Part shown: piece after piece, positions 55,252 to 63,917 of the stretch | Layout: the number at the start of each line of letters is the position of its first letter | How positions within the stretch are numbered: position 1 is the stretch's first letter | Notes under the pieces: model-generated | Told to the model about the DNA's origin: nothing | Databases searched by the model: none | What the model saw: the letters and a program-made list of their open reading frames with translations, nothing else | Assembly (NCBI GenBank): GCA_030145625.1 | Contig: JAQYVF010000015.1 | Location: 1 to 64,000 of the forward strand | DNA length: 64,000 nt | Source: Desulfocapsa sp. | GTDB lineage: Bacteria; Desulfobacterota; Desulfobulbia; Desulfobulbales; Desulfocapsaceae | Reading direction: 5' to 3' | Made by a program: the position numbers and the translations under genes

Positions 55252-55938
55252 TCAGGGGAGTAATGGCTCCTCTTCTTCGCGTTGCAGAACTTCCTGCCAG
55301 AGTTTGAGTCGGCTGGCGTTACCCACCGGGGCGTTGTAGCCACGGTTCTTTGCCAACCAGTAACCTGTACCGTTAAAACTGTAGACCGGCACCAGATCCT
55401 TTCGTTGGGAAGCCGGCATAATCCGGTTCTGCAGATTGTCGAGCACCAGGGGCTCGGCAGAGGGGTGGTGATAATAGTTGAGGACCATGTGCGGTTGATT
55501 CCTGGTCAGTGATTTGACGTAGGTCAGCCGCATTTTGTTGTCAGGTATTTCCAGGCTCTTCAGGGTGAAATATTTGGCAATGGTGAAATCCTCGCAGTCG
55601 CCTCCGTTGCTGACCAGTGTCTCCAGCGGTGTTGCCCAATAATCTTCCTGGCCCCAATGCTTACGATCGGCAACAAAACGAAGGTGGTTGAAAAACCTGT
55701 TAACAGAACCCAGCTTTTCAGTAATAGGGGACTTTTTAGAATCATTGACAAGGGCCTTCCACTGGGCGATTCTCCTCCTTGCGGCTTCGTCATACTTTTC
55801 AACGACAGGCGGTTCGGGGAGGGGGAGATGTTTCTTGCTGCAACCGTTGGTCAGCACGATTAGCAGCAGTGCCATCGTCCAGAGAGAGAGGCGGGCGGGC
55901 TTGTATAGGGTGGTAGAAAAGAAATTCGAGCTGTTCAT
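55252..55938 (-). CDS. Transglutaminase-like cysteine peptidase lipoprotein (LapG/BTLCP-type)
   Basis: The 228-residue protein has a lipobox TNGC (Cys33) and a BTLCP domain. The catalytic cysteine is in VSNGGDCEDFTIAKYF, the histidine region is QPHMVLNYYHH, and the aspartate lies in PLVLDNL. Motifs KLGSVNRFFNHLRFVAD and WATPLETL fit LapG, which cleaves large surface adhesins when cyclic-di-GMP falls. No LapD or adhesin gene is next to it. A lipid anchor, if real, differs from soluble periplasmic LapG. Confidence 0.82.
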   Translation of the reverse strand: MNSSNFFSTTLYKPARLSLWTMALLLIVLTNGCSKKHLPLPEPPVVEKYDEAARRRIAQWKALVNDSKKSPITEKLGSVNRFFNHLRFVADRKHWGQEDYWATPLETLVSNGGDCEDFTIAKYFTLKSLEIPDNKMRLTYVKSLTRNQPHMVLNYYHHPSAEPLVLDNLQNRIMPASQRKDLVPVYSFNGTGYWLAKNRGYNAPVGNASRLKLWQEVLQREEEEPLLP

Positions 55939-56088
55939 TTGATCGTTTTTTCGTGAATATTTAACGGCAATACGCTTTCCAATTCACCCACCCAGGGAAT
56001 GCGAAGCAAGATATTACTTTCATACATTATACGAAAATTATCACAATAACAACAAGTAAACAAAGAATAGTTCGTTTTCGCGCCCTCA

Positions 56089-56113
56089 TTCGCGGATAAA
56101 TCCGCTTCTACAA
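56089..56113 (-). repeat. REP-like core
   Basis: Minus strand reads TGTAGAAGCGGATTTATCCG followed by CGAAT, one change from the GTAGGAGCGGATTTATCCGCG core at 6.8 kb. It is a single isolated core upstream of the dlt-like operon. The rest of 55939-56502 shows no gene. Confidence 0.65.
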
Positions 56114-56502
56114 GAAAAGAACAATTTCTTTGACTCTCTTCCCTCAAGCCACACAGCATCTCAGTACGAATACTACCAAAATGGAGTTCGTTTAAAAGGC
56201 GAAGGTTTTAACCTGCTACAGAGGCAATAAATTATTTGCTGCCTCAAGTTATAGCTTCTCCTCAATAGAGAAATTTATCTTTTAGACAAGATAATTGGAA
56301 ATAACCTCGAAAGGGAATCTTGAGCTTATCAAATAATGTTGCTTTATCGGTGGCAAAAAAGAATGTATCTATTTTCACTTGTAAAAAACGGAAAAATCGT
56401 ACAATAAACGCACTCTGTCAACAGGCTGTAAAGCTTTTTTGCTCCGCCCATCTGGAGTTTTTGTTATATTGTGTCAGTATCCAACGTTCACTTTAGTGTT
56501 AT

Positions 56503-57579
56503 ATGAAAGATCAGCTGAAAGAGTATGGCCTTGGTGTGGGTGAGGGATTGATCGGAATGAGTATGGCTTCTCTGCTTATTGCCGTGGCAACTATTCTGGC
56601 TATCCTTTTATTGGTTAGTCCAGCTACCTTCAATCTGGTGCCGCACGAGTTATTGATACTGGAGGAAAAGGATTTAGACATCCTGGCAATCCAAAAGGCC
56701 CATGATTTACGTTCCTTACCACCATCCTCACTTGCGGTCACTCTGATTGGTTCCTCCTCTCTCCAGGAAGCACTATTGGATGAAGAGGAAATTGAGTCAC
56801 AGCTTCGTAGTAAACTCAATGCCGAGATCCACGTGACCAAACTTACTGCACGGGGCATTAACCTGTGGGATATGGCACGGTTTATGGATTCCATACCTGA
56901 AAATTATAACGGTATTGTTCTTCTTTGTATCAGTATGGAATATGGCCTTAAAAAAGATAGGAATATACTGGAGCGCTTCCCCCTCCCCTCTGCAACTTTT
57001 GACGATATACTTAAACGTAATGGGGTAGAACCAAAAAACAAGTCAGGTATCTATCTACTCGATAATCTTCGTTTCTTTTCCATTCGTACAACTGCCCTGA
57101 TCAAATCAATATTTTTCGGTCCCATTTCTCCCGTCACCTACTTTAATAATGGGGTTAAAGTCTCGCAACTCAACGCTATCGAGCAAGGTAGGTTCCGGAG
57201 GGCTGTTGAGGATCTCACCAGTTCCTATCAACACCATTCAGAGACCAATTTGACCATTCTCGCAGATCTCTACAACACACTGCAAGGCCCAAATGTACAT
57301 GGTGTTTTCCTCCACCCCCCAAGAAATATTGCCTTTGTCCAACCCATATACACATCCCTTGACAAGAAACTTTACTTGAAACAAGTAGATGCTGATTATC
57401 GAAAATTTTCTGATCTCCAGGGGGTAACGTATTGGAATTTTAATGATAAACATGCGTTTGGCTATGATGATTTTCGTGATCACAGCCATGTCTCTAATGA
57501 TGAAGCTCGCACCCGCTATACGCATATGGTGATTGAGCAACTGGCTGCATTGATGAGTACAAAATTTCAAATTCAATAA
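56503..57579 (+). CDS. Membrane-anchored SGNH-fold protein, DltD-like
   Basis: The 358-residue protein has one N-terminal membrane segment (about 18-40). The nucleophile block is LAVTLIGSSSLQEALLDEEE (GSSS 83-86), similar to the GSSE of DltD. The C-terminal catalytic Asp-His appears as DHSH (Asp326, His329) in FRDHSHVSNDEARTRYTHMV. The central region (NGIVLLCISMEYG) fits an SGNH core. DltD carries out the final acyl transfer to the envelope acceptor outside the membrane. It starts at ATG with only a weak ribosome site. Next comes the 43-residue microprotein and the MBOAT gene, so the operon order here is D-X-B-A-C. Confidence 0.75.
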   Translation: MKDQLKEYGLGVGEGLIGMSMASLLIAVATILAILLLVSPATFNLVPHELLILEEKDLDILAIQKAHDLRSLPPSSLAVTLIGSSSLQEALLDEEEIESQLRSKLNAEIHVTKLTARGINLWDMARFMDSIPENYNGIVLLCISMEYGLKKDRNILERFPLPSATFDDILKRNGVEPKNKSGIYLLDNLRFFSIRTTALIKSIFFGPISPVTYFNNGVKVSQLNAIEQGRFRRAVEDLTSSYQHHSETNLTILADLYNTLQGPNVHGVFLHPPRNIAFVQPIYTSLDKKLYLKQVDADYRKFSDLQGVTYWNFNDKHAFGYDDFRDHSHVSNDEARTRYTHMVIEQLAALMSTKFQIQ

Positions 57580-57584
57580 ATGGC

Positions 57585-57716
57585 ATGAGAACAGCAGGGA
57601 AAATAACAGGTATCATTTTAAGGGGCGTCACTCTTGGGAACCTCCTTCTTCTTGCTATACTGGTTATGGTAGGAGTATCCAGCGGTGAATACATCTTCCG
57701 GTACCAGGGTTTTTAA
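57585..57716 (+). CDS. 43-residue DltX-like membrane microprotein with FxYxxF C-terminus
   Basis: A 43-codon frame starts at ATG 57585, five bases after the DltD-like stop, and ends TAA at 57714-57716, three bases before the MBOAT start. It has one membrane segment (GVTLGNLLLLAILVMVGV) and ends EYIFRYQGF. The last six residues, FRYQGF, match the FxYxxF motif of DltX, where the conserved tyrosine is thought to receive the acyl group in the D-alanylation relay. The tight spacing and position between D-like and B-like genes support a real gene. Automatic annotation would miss it. Confidence 0.8.
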   Translation: MRTAGKITGIILRGVTLGNLLLLAILVMVGVSSGEYIFRYQGF

Positions 57717-57719
57717 GCA

Positions 57720-58910
57720 ATGCTCACCTCTCCACTCTATTGGATTTTGAGTTTTGCTGGTGCTATCTTTTTCTGGCTACTCCCCAAGCAGTCTCGATGG
57801 GGATTTCTCTTTTTCCTCTCCTTTGTCTATCTTGCCACCTTGAGCCCACTGGGAGTGATCACCCTTCTGGTATGGTCGGTTCTTTTCTATTATTTCTCTC
57901 TTCGTGGAAACCAAAACAATGCCTTCAATTGCGCTTTAGTAGGGGGCATACTCTGCCAGCTCTTGTTTTTTAAATGCTTGCCCTTTTCACCCTCATTTTC
58001 GCATTTTTTTTCGTATAGTCCGATAGAAATTGATATTGTTGTTCCCATTGGGCTTAGTTATTACACCTTCAAACTCATCCACTACTCTATAGAGGTTCGT
58101 CGAGAGACCCTGCTCAAACACAACCTTTTCCAGTTTCTCTGCTATATTTTCTTTTTCCCCATATACACCGCAGGCCCCATTGAAATGTTCAATCATTTTT
58201 TGCAACACTATGAAGAAAGGTGGTCCCTTGATTCTACTGTTGTCGGCCTGAGCCGAATTTCCTATGGACTTATTAAAAAATTCATTCTCGTCGACCTGCT
58301 ACTTGATATACAGTCGATTTTTGGTGTCGAATCAGGCACGATTCTCACAAACCTTCCAGCCTACTCCTCAATTGAGATCTGGGCTCTGCTTTTGATCACC
58401 TATCTTACGCTTTACCTTGATTTCAGTGCATATAGTGACATCGCCATTGGTACTGCTCGGTTATTTGGTTTACACATCATGGAAAATTTCAACTGGCCAA
58501 TTTTTGCCCAGAATATTGTGGATTTTTGGCGACGCTGGCATATGACCCTTGCCGGGTGGGTCCAGCAATACGTCTTTATGCCACTCATAGGTTTATTCCG
58601 AAGGCCGGTACTGGCCCTGTTTCTCTCCTTTATCATTCTTGGTATATGGCATCAACTGTCACCAAGCCGTATTGGTTGGGGAATATACCATACCATAGCC
58701 ATCGTCCTTTTTATTCGATGGTCTCGTTTTCGAAAAAGAAACCTCCAGCAGGGTGAGGGATTATTACCGGCAAAGGTTGGAGGAATACTCGTAACTCAAA
58801 TTTTTCTGGTTTCAAGCATGGCGTTCCTGGTCGGTGATAGAGACACCAATCTCCTTGACTGTTTCAGAGTTTTGGCCAAATTAATCTGCTTTGATTTTCC
58901 CACTAGCTAA
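57720..58910 (+). CDS. MBOAT O-acyltransferase, DltB-like
   Basis: The 396-residue protein has about 10-11 membrane segments. MBOAT features include PIGLSYYTFKLIHYSIEV, AGPIEMFNHF, YLDFSAYSDIAIG, NWPIFAQNIVDFWRRWHMTL and LGIWHQLSPSRIGWGIYHT with His311 as the expected catalytic histidine. In dlt systems DltB carries the acyl group from the carrier protein across the membrane. The start is ATG three bases after the microprotein stop. Alginate acetyltransferases are the same superfamily, but the presence of A-like and C-like genes favours a dlt-type pathway. Confidence 0.88.
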   Translation: MLTSPLYWILSFAGAIFFWLLPKQSRWGFLFFLSFVYLATLSPLGVITLLVWSVLFYYFSLRGNQNNAFNCALVGGILCQLLFFKCLPFSPSFSHFFSYSPIEIDIVVPIGLSYYTFKLIHYSIEVRRETLLKHNLFQFLCYIFFFPIYTAGPIEMFNHFLQHYEERWSLDSTVVGLSRISYGLIKKFILVDLLLDIQSIFGVESGTILTNLPAYSSIEIWALLLITYLTLYLDFSAYSDIAIGTARLFGLHIMENFNWPIFAQNIVDFWRRWHMTLAGWVQQYVFMPLIGLFRRPVLALFLSFIILGIWHQLSPSRIGWGIYHTIAIVLFIRWSRFRKRNLQQGEGLLPAKVGGILVTQIFLVSSMAFLVGDRDTNLLDCFRVLAKLICFDFPTS

Positions 58911-58940
58911 CAATAAACTAATCATTACTTATTTTTTCAT

Positions 58941-60533
58941 ATGGATTCTGCAAATATATACACTCTTCTTGGGCAACATCGCGAAAAACGAAGCCACGCT
59001 ATTGCCGTAATCGATGGAGCGCATGAATACCCCTACTCTTTCCTCATAGCTCAGGTAAGCTCAGTTGCTAAAAAGCTTTCTTCTCAGGGAATTCATTCCG
59101 GGGACAGGATCGCTATCCACCTCAATAAAGGGATAGATGAGATCGTTGCCTTTTTTGCAATTGCCAAACTTGGTGCTGTTTCGGTCAATATTAACTACCG
59201 TTGGAAAACCCATCAGTGTAAATATGTTTTACAGGATTGTGGTGCTACACACTTAATCACCGATAAGCAGAGGGCACGGACAATGCTTGGTGAACATCAG
59301 TTTGGCGGCTTAGAGGCTGTTCTGGCCATGGAGGGAGATGACCTCGTGGTGGTGGATGCTTCCCGCGGAGCAGCGAAAGAAGAATATCTTATTCAGACTC
59401 GGGAGGAAAACGTAGCAAAAGAGTTGGCCACCATCTTGTATACCTCAGGATCAACTGGCATGCCCAAAGGGGTTATGGTAACTCACGCCACTTTGATCAA
59501 GGGTGCAGAAATTGTGACTGGCTACCTGAATAATAGTTCCCAGGACCGGATACTTAGCCTTGTGCCTTTTAGTTTCGATTATGGCCTCAATCAACTCACA
59601 TCCATGTGTCTGCTTGGCGGTACAATCGTGTTACAAAAAACTGCCATGCCCAGCGCAATTGTTGAGACTGTTCAATCAAAAAAAATCACTGGAATGGCTG
59701 CCGTTCCGGGTACATGGTTTGAAATTGCAACTTACCTGGAACAGGGAGGAATTCACTTGCCCTCCCTCCGTTATATAACTAATACTGGTGGTAATATACC
59801 TCAAAACATTCTTGCCAAGATGGCAGCTCTCTTTCAAGGTGTTGATATATATCTGATGTATGGTTTCACTGAAGCTTTCCGCTCCACCTATCTCCCTCCT
59901 GAACGCTTTCTTGATAAATGTGGCTCCATAGGAAAGGCCATTCCTGGAGTAGAGGTATTTGTTGTCGATGTGGATAAAGGCATCTGCGCAGACAATGAGG
60001 TGGGCGAACTCATCCACAGCGGTGCTTTAATTAGTAACGGTTACTGGGGAAGGCTCCAGGCTACCCGTGAGAAAATAGGGGAATGCTCACACCTGCGCCC
60101 TCTCATTAACAATCAACCTGTCGCCTACAGCGGTGATCTGGTGATCCGTGACAGCGAGGGGTTCCTTTGGTTTGTTGGCCGTATGGATGATATGATTAAA
60201 TCAAGCGGCTATCGAATAAGCCCTACTGAGATCGAGGAAATTATTTATTCAAGTGGGCTGGTAGACTGTGTAGTTGCCTATGGGGTTGAAGATCATGTGC
60301 GTGGCCAGGTCGTACACGTAGGAGTATCTCCATCTTCGTCGGATTTTTCTGAAAATTCCTTCCTTACCTATTGCACTAAACATATGCCATCATATATGGT
60401 TCCTGAACGTATTTTTCTTTGGCAGGGAGCAATGCCCAAAACAAGTAATGGGAAAATTGCCAGGACTTCTGTTGTCGAAGAGTTGAACAAGAGATTTTGT
60501 ATTAACGAGGAGCCAAGGCCTGAAAACAAATGA
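58941..60533 (+). CDS. DltA-like AMP-forming ligase loading a carrier protein
   Basis: The 530-residue protein is an adenylating enzyme with ILYTSGSTGMPKGVMVTHAT (P-loop about 166-178), VPFSFDYGLNQLT, YGFTEAFRSTYLPPE, YSGDLVIRD, GRMDDMIKSSGYRISPTEIE and the C-terminal catalytic Lys505 in SNGKIARTS. The FSFDYGLNQL block is seen in DltA-like and exosortase-associated acyl ligases. It should activate an acyl or amino acid and load the carrier protein encoded next. The substrate cannot be fixed by eye. It follows the MBOAT gene by 30 bases. Confidence 0.8.
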   Translation: MDSANIYTLLGQHREKRSHAIAVIDGAHEYPYSFLIAQVSSVAKKLSSQGIHSGDRIAIHLNKGIDEIVAFFAIAKLGAVSVNINYRWKTHQCKYVLQDCGATHLITDKQRARTMLGEHQFGGLEAVLAMEGDDLVVVDASRGAAKEEYLIQTREENVAKELATILYTSGSTGMPKGVMVTHATLIKGAEIVTGYLNNSSQDRILSLVPFSFDYGLNQLTSMCLLGGTIVLQKTAMPSAIVETVQSKKITGMAAVPGTWFEIATYLEQGGIHLPSLRYITNTGGNIPQNILAKMAALFQGVDIYLMYGFTEAFRSTYLPPERFLDKCGSIGKAIPGVEVFVVDVDKGICADNEVGELIHSGALISNGYWGRLQATREKIGECSHLRPLINNQPVAYSGDLVIRDSEGFLWFVGRMDDMIKSSGYRISPTEIEEIIYSSGLVDCVVAYGVEDHVRGQVVHVGVSPSSSDFSENSFLTYCTKHMPSYMVPERIFLWQGAMPKTSNGKIARTSVVEELNKRFCINEEPRPENK

Positions 60534-60582
60534 TGAAGACCGCTTTTACCTGTCATTTATAATAATCAAACATCAGAAAACA

Positions 60583-60843
60583 ATGTCACTCTCAAAAACA
60601 AATCTGAAGACGTTCCTCTGCACCAAGATGCATTGCGGAGAACTGGAAGAATTCAATGGCGAAACCGCCCTTTTTTCAACGGGATTTCTCGATTCCCTTC
60701 AACTCATTGACCTGGTTTCCTATATTGAAACTGAGGCAAGCATGAGGATCAAACCCATGGAGGTGAGTCTCCATAATCTTGACTCCATAGACAAAATCCT
60801 CCTGTTTATTGAAAAAAAACAGGCTCCAATCCTCTCTGATTAA
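60583..60843 (+). CDS. DltC-like acyl carrier protein
   Basis: The 86-residue acidic protein has the phosphopantetheine site FLDSLQLIDL with Ser38, and the rest fits the four-helix carrier fold (YIETEASMRIKPMEVSLHN). Size matches DltC (about 80 residues). It lies 49 bases after the ligase gene. It is probably the partner loaded by the upstream ligase. Confidence 0.85.
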   Translation: MSLSKTNLKTFLCTKMHCGELEEFNGETALFSTGFLDSLQLIDLVSYIETEASMRIKPMEVSLHNLDSIDKILLFIEKKQAPILSD

Positions 60844-61071
60844 CTAGTGGCCACCTAGTGTTTGTCCAGAAATGAGATAGGTTTTTTTCTCAATCGAGGC
60901 GGTCGATTATTTTAACTGCAGGCATCTGTTTGATATTCCAGGATCAAATTCTGGGGGCAACAAAGAGTTAAGGGGGAACAGCCAGTTATGGACCGGCATT
61001 AACTGTCGATTGATCATTTTTCATATTGAACCTGAAAGTATGTTTCCAGCTAATGAGGTAAGAAATAACGT
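60844..61071. repeat. Possible degenerate repeat related to the MITE family
   Basis: Between the carrier gene and the formyltransferase lies GGCCACCTAGTG (60848-60859), then ATTTTTCTC-like and AATCGAGGC segments. TGATATTCCAGGATCAAA (about 60932-60949) and AACAAAGAGTT follow, resembling parts of the 189-bp element. The order of blocks is similar but changed. The gap also contains the leader of the next gene. Confidence 0.35.
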
Positions 61072-62004
61072 ATGCCCACACGATTGAAGATCCTTATAGC
61101 GGGTGAAGGTAGTGGGGGAGTCCGCCTCATCCAGTCTCTTCTTAAGACCGATCACCGGGTGGTTGGGGTTCTGGCTTCACCGGACGACCCATCGTTCACT
61201 TCTACCTGGAATTTTGCAAGCAATGCAAACATTCGGACCTTTGATTCGAGGAATGCCAAAGATGATGCCTTTGCTCATATCCTCCAGCGAGAAAGGGTCG
61301 ATCTTCTCTTCAGCATTCGCTTTCCCTGTATCTTCAATAAAAATGTTCTTTCAGCCCCAACCCTTGGCGCCTATAACCTCCATACAGGTCCTCTGCCGAA
61401 ATATGCCGGCCTCAACGCAATTAGCTGGGCACTATATAACGGAGAGAGTCAATATGGGGTCACCCTCCATAAAATGGACACAACTATTGACACTGGGCCG
61501 ATCGTCTCCCAAGCTTTTTTCGATATTCTCCCAAATGATTCAGCTTTATCTCTGACCCAGAGATGCCTGGAACTTGGACTTCCATTGATTCTCCAGTTTA
61601 TTGAAAATATCTCTCATGGCACCCCAGTCCACCTTGCCCAACAAGACAAGCAACAACGGAGATATTATGGCAAGGCCATTCCGCTTGCAGGCTATATCGA
61701 TTGGAATGTTTCAGCGAAGCAAATATCCGATTTCGTCCGAGCCTGCGATTTTCATCCCTTTCCTTCGCCCTGGGGAACGCCGATGGCTACCTATGGTGAA
61801 GAAGTGGTAGAAGTGTATAAAGGATATCCCTCAAACACATTTTGCGGTGAAAAACCTGGGACAATAAGAATTATAAAGTCCAACCAGGTCGAGGTTGCAA
61901 CGGGGGATGGTTGGTTTATTCTGGAGCACATCAACTTTCAAGGTACCCGCACTGCTCCGTATCTCGTGTTACAGGATGACGGCTGTTTCAGCTGCCCCGG
62001 ATGA
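61072..62004 (+). CDS. Formyltransferase-fold enzyme (N10-formyl-THF dependent type)
   Basis: The 310-residue protein resembles methionyl-tRNA and sugar N-formyltransferases. It begins with a Rossmann-like domain (RLKILIAGEGSGGVRLIQSL) and has the catalytic triad Asn102, His104 and Asp140 in AYNLHTGPLPKYAG and MDTTIDTGPIV. A C-terminal domain follows with SAKQISDFVRACDFHPFPSP. It lacks the tRNA-binding C-terminal domain of Fmt in its usual form. Such enzymes formylate amino groups of sugars or amino acids with N10-formyl-tetrahydrofolate. It follows the dlt-like operon by 228 bases. A role in modifying the same envelope product is inference. Confidence 0.8.
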   Translation: MPTRLKILIAGEGSGGVRLIQSLLKTDHRVVGVLASPDDPSFTSTWNFASNANIRTFDSRNAKDDAFAHILQRERVDLLFSIRFPCIFNKNVLSAPTLGAYNLHTGPLPKYAGLNAISWALYNGESQYGVTLHKMDTTIDTGPIVSQAFFDILPNDSALSLTQRCLELGLPLILQFIENISHGTPVHLAQQDKQQRRYYGKAIPLAGYIDWNVSAKQISDFVRACDFHPFPSPWGTPMATYGEEVVEVYKGYPSNTFCGEKPGTIRIIKSNQVEVATGDGWFILEHINFQGTRTAPYLVLQDDGCFSCPG

Positions 62005-62082
62005 GTTTCATCGGTGATTAGATAGCAAAAAACGAGATAGAGGATGAATAATGATGGATAGGTCAATATTACCATCAATGTT

Positions 62083-62859
62083 TTAAAAAAATACAGAGAC
62101 CCACATACGGATTGCAGCAGTGCCTATAAGTATGGCCAACAGTCGTCGGAGGTGGAGGACAGAAACCCGGCGGCTGACCAGTCCACCCAAAGCGGCAGCA
62201 GGAATAACCGTCAAAACAATCGGGATGGTCAACAGCCACTCAATCTGACCTGTGACGGCCTTACCTAAAAAACCAGCGATAGAGGAAAAGAGAACAATAG
62301 CAAGATTGCTCCCAATTGCAATTCTGGTTGGGATTTGCACATAGAAGGTCATAAGAGGAATCAGGATGAACGATCCGCCCTGTCCCACAAGGCCTCCTAA
62401 CAGACCAACACCGGAGGCTGTAGTGAGCGCACGGAAACGGCTGAATGTTAGTGTCGCCACATCGGGTTGTTCACTATCATTTGCAATCGGTAGCAACATG
62501 CAAATGGCTGCAACAAAAGCAAGACAGGCAAAGATGAAGAGAAGGGCACTGTTTGAAACAAAACTGGAGCCTGCCCCTCCGACTGCTGCGGCAATAAAAA
62601 TGGCACTCCCCATGTAAAGCGACAGTTCATTTGAAACAAAATGCAATTTCTTATGGGTCAAAGAGCCGGCCAGACATCCAACCAGGCCCTGAACAATGGT
62701 TAGACCTGCCACTGACTGCATGGTAAGGGGTTCAATATCAAAAAATGGCGGAACATAGAGGAGAAGGGGAGCCATGACAATCCCCCCGCCTATACCAAGT
62801 AGTCCAGATAAAAAACCACTGATCAGCCCAAGAATTCCAATGAGGAAAAAAAATTCCAT
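62083..62859 (-). CDS. TauE/SafE family permease
   Basis: The 258-residue protein has about eight membrane segments. The family repeats are GLISGFLSGLLGIGGGIVMA near the N-terminus and GVGLLGGLVGQGGSFILIPL in the middle. TauE/SafE permeases move sulfite, sulfoacetate, thiosulfate or related anions. It starts at ATG five bases after the selD stop, so the pair form an operon. A link to selenium anion transport is possible but unproved. Confidence 0.88.
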   Translation of the reverse strand: MEFFFLIGILGLISGFLSGLLGIGGGIVMAPLLLYVPPFFDIEPLTMQSVAGLTIVQGLVGCLAGSLTHKKLHFVSNELSLYMGSAIFIAAAVGGAGSSFVSNSALLFIFACLAFVAAICMLLPIANDSEQPDVATLTFSRFRALTTASGVGLLGGLVGQGGSFILIPLMTFYVQIPTRIAIGSNLAIVLFSSIAGFLGKAVTGQIEWLLTIPIVLTVIPAAALGGLVSRRVSVLHLRRLLAILIGTAAIRMWVSVFF

Positions 62860-62864
62860 TGTTT

Positions 62865-63917
62865 CTATACAACAACGATTCCTACAGCATCACTTGTAAC
62901 TTCTCCAATTTTTACAGCAGAGCTTACACCTGAATCGTGAAGCACTTGAAGAAGTTCATCTGCTTCAGAATTCGGTAGAGACAGCAGAAGTCCCCCTGAG
63001 GTCTGTGGATCATAAAGCATTTCTTCTTCCGCGTTATCAAGAACAACCTGTATTTCAAGATGGTGTCTATCTACCATTGCTCTGTTGGCTTTGTTGCTGC
63101 CGGTAGATTCTCCTTTTCGGTACATAGCAAGTGCATGAGGATAAAAAGGAATGTTTTGGTGATTCAGCACAACCTTTGCATTGCTCCCGTGGGCTACCTC
63201 CAGGAGATGGCCAAGAATTCCGAATCCGGTGACATCGGTGCAGGCATGCAGGTTAAATTGCAGGGCGGCTTCCATGGCAGGGCCATTTAAGGCGGCGATA
63301 CTGGGCAGAATGTCACGTTCCAGTTCCACATAGGGAAGTTTTCCGGAACGCACTGCATTGAAAAGGACACCTGAACCAATGGGCTTTGTAAGGATTAGGG
63401 CGTCACCTGGTTGTGAACCGGCATTAGTGATGATACGATTCGGATTGACAATCCCGTTCACACAAAGGCCATATTTCGGTTCTTCATCATCGACTGTGTG
63501 TCCTCCCACAAGACAGGCTCCAGCTTCTACTGTTTTGTCATGTCCGCCTCGTAAAATCTCCCGCAATATCCCCATGTCCAATTGTTTGGAAGGAAACATG
63601 ACAACATTGAGAGCTGTTAATGGTTTGCCTCCCATGGAATAAACATCAGAAATGGAATTAGCTGCTGATATCTGACCAAACCAGTAGGGATCATCCACAG
63701 GTGGGGTGATGAAATCAACTGTGTTGATCATGGCTATGTCATCGGAGAGACGATAGACGGCAGCATCGTCAGAGGTTTCTATGCCAACAAGAAGATTGGC
63801 ATCGGAAGGTGCTTCAAGTCCTTCAAGAGCGTCCGACAGATCCGTCGGACCAATTTTGGCAGCTCAGCCGCATGTACGGGCTAATCCAGTCAAGGTTTTC
63901 TTTTTGAAAATGTTCAT
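62865..63917 (-). CDS. selD: Selenide, water dikinase with selenocysteine at its active site
   Basis: From ATG 63917, with GGGAG upstream, the frame gives 350 residues if TGA at 63864-63866 is read as selenocysteine 18. The sequence around it is LARTCGUAAKIGPTDL, the position of the catalytic Cys or Sec in SelD. The rest matches the family: DDAAVYRLSDDIAMINTVDF, DPYWFGQISAANSISDVYSM, HTVDDEEPKYGLCVNG and DPQTSGGLLLSLPN. A SECIS hairpin follows. SelD makes selenophosphate from selenide and ATP, the donor for all selenoproteins. A search starting at the internal Met gives a truncated 288-residue protein. Confidence 0.95.
63831..63850 (-). promoter_or_regulatory. Bacterial SECIS hairpin in selD
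   Basis: On the minus strand GTCCGAC (63844-63850) pairs perfectly with GTCGGAC (63831-63837) around the loop GGATCT. The hairpin begins 13 bases after the UGA and carries a G-rich apical loop, as in bacterial SECIS elements. Confidence 0.85.
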
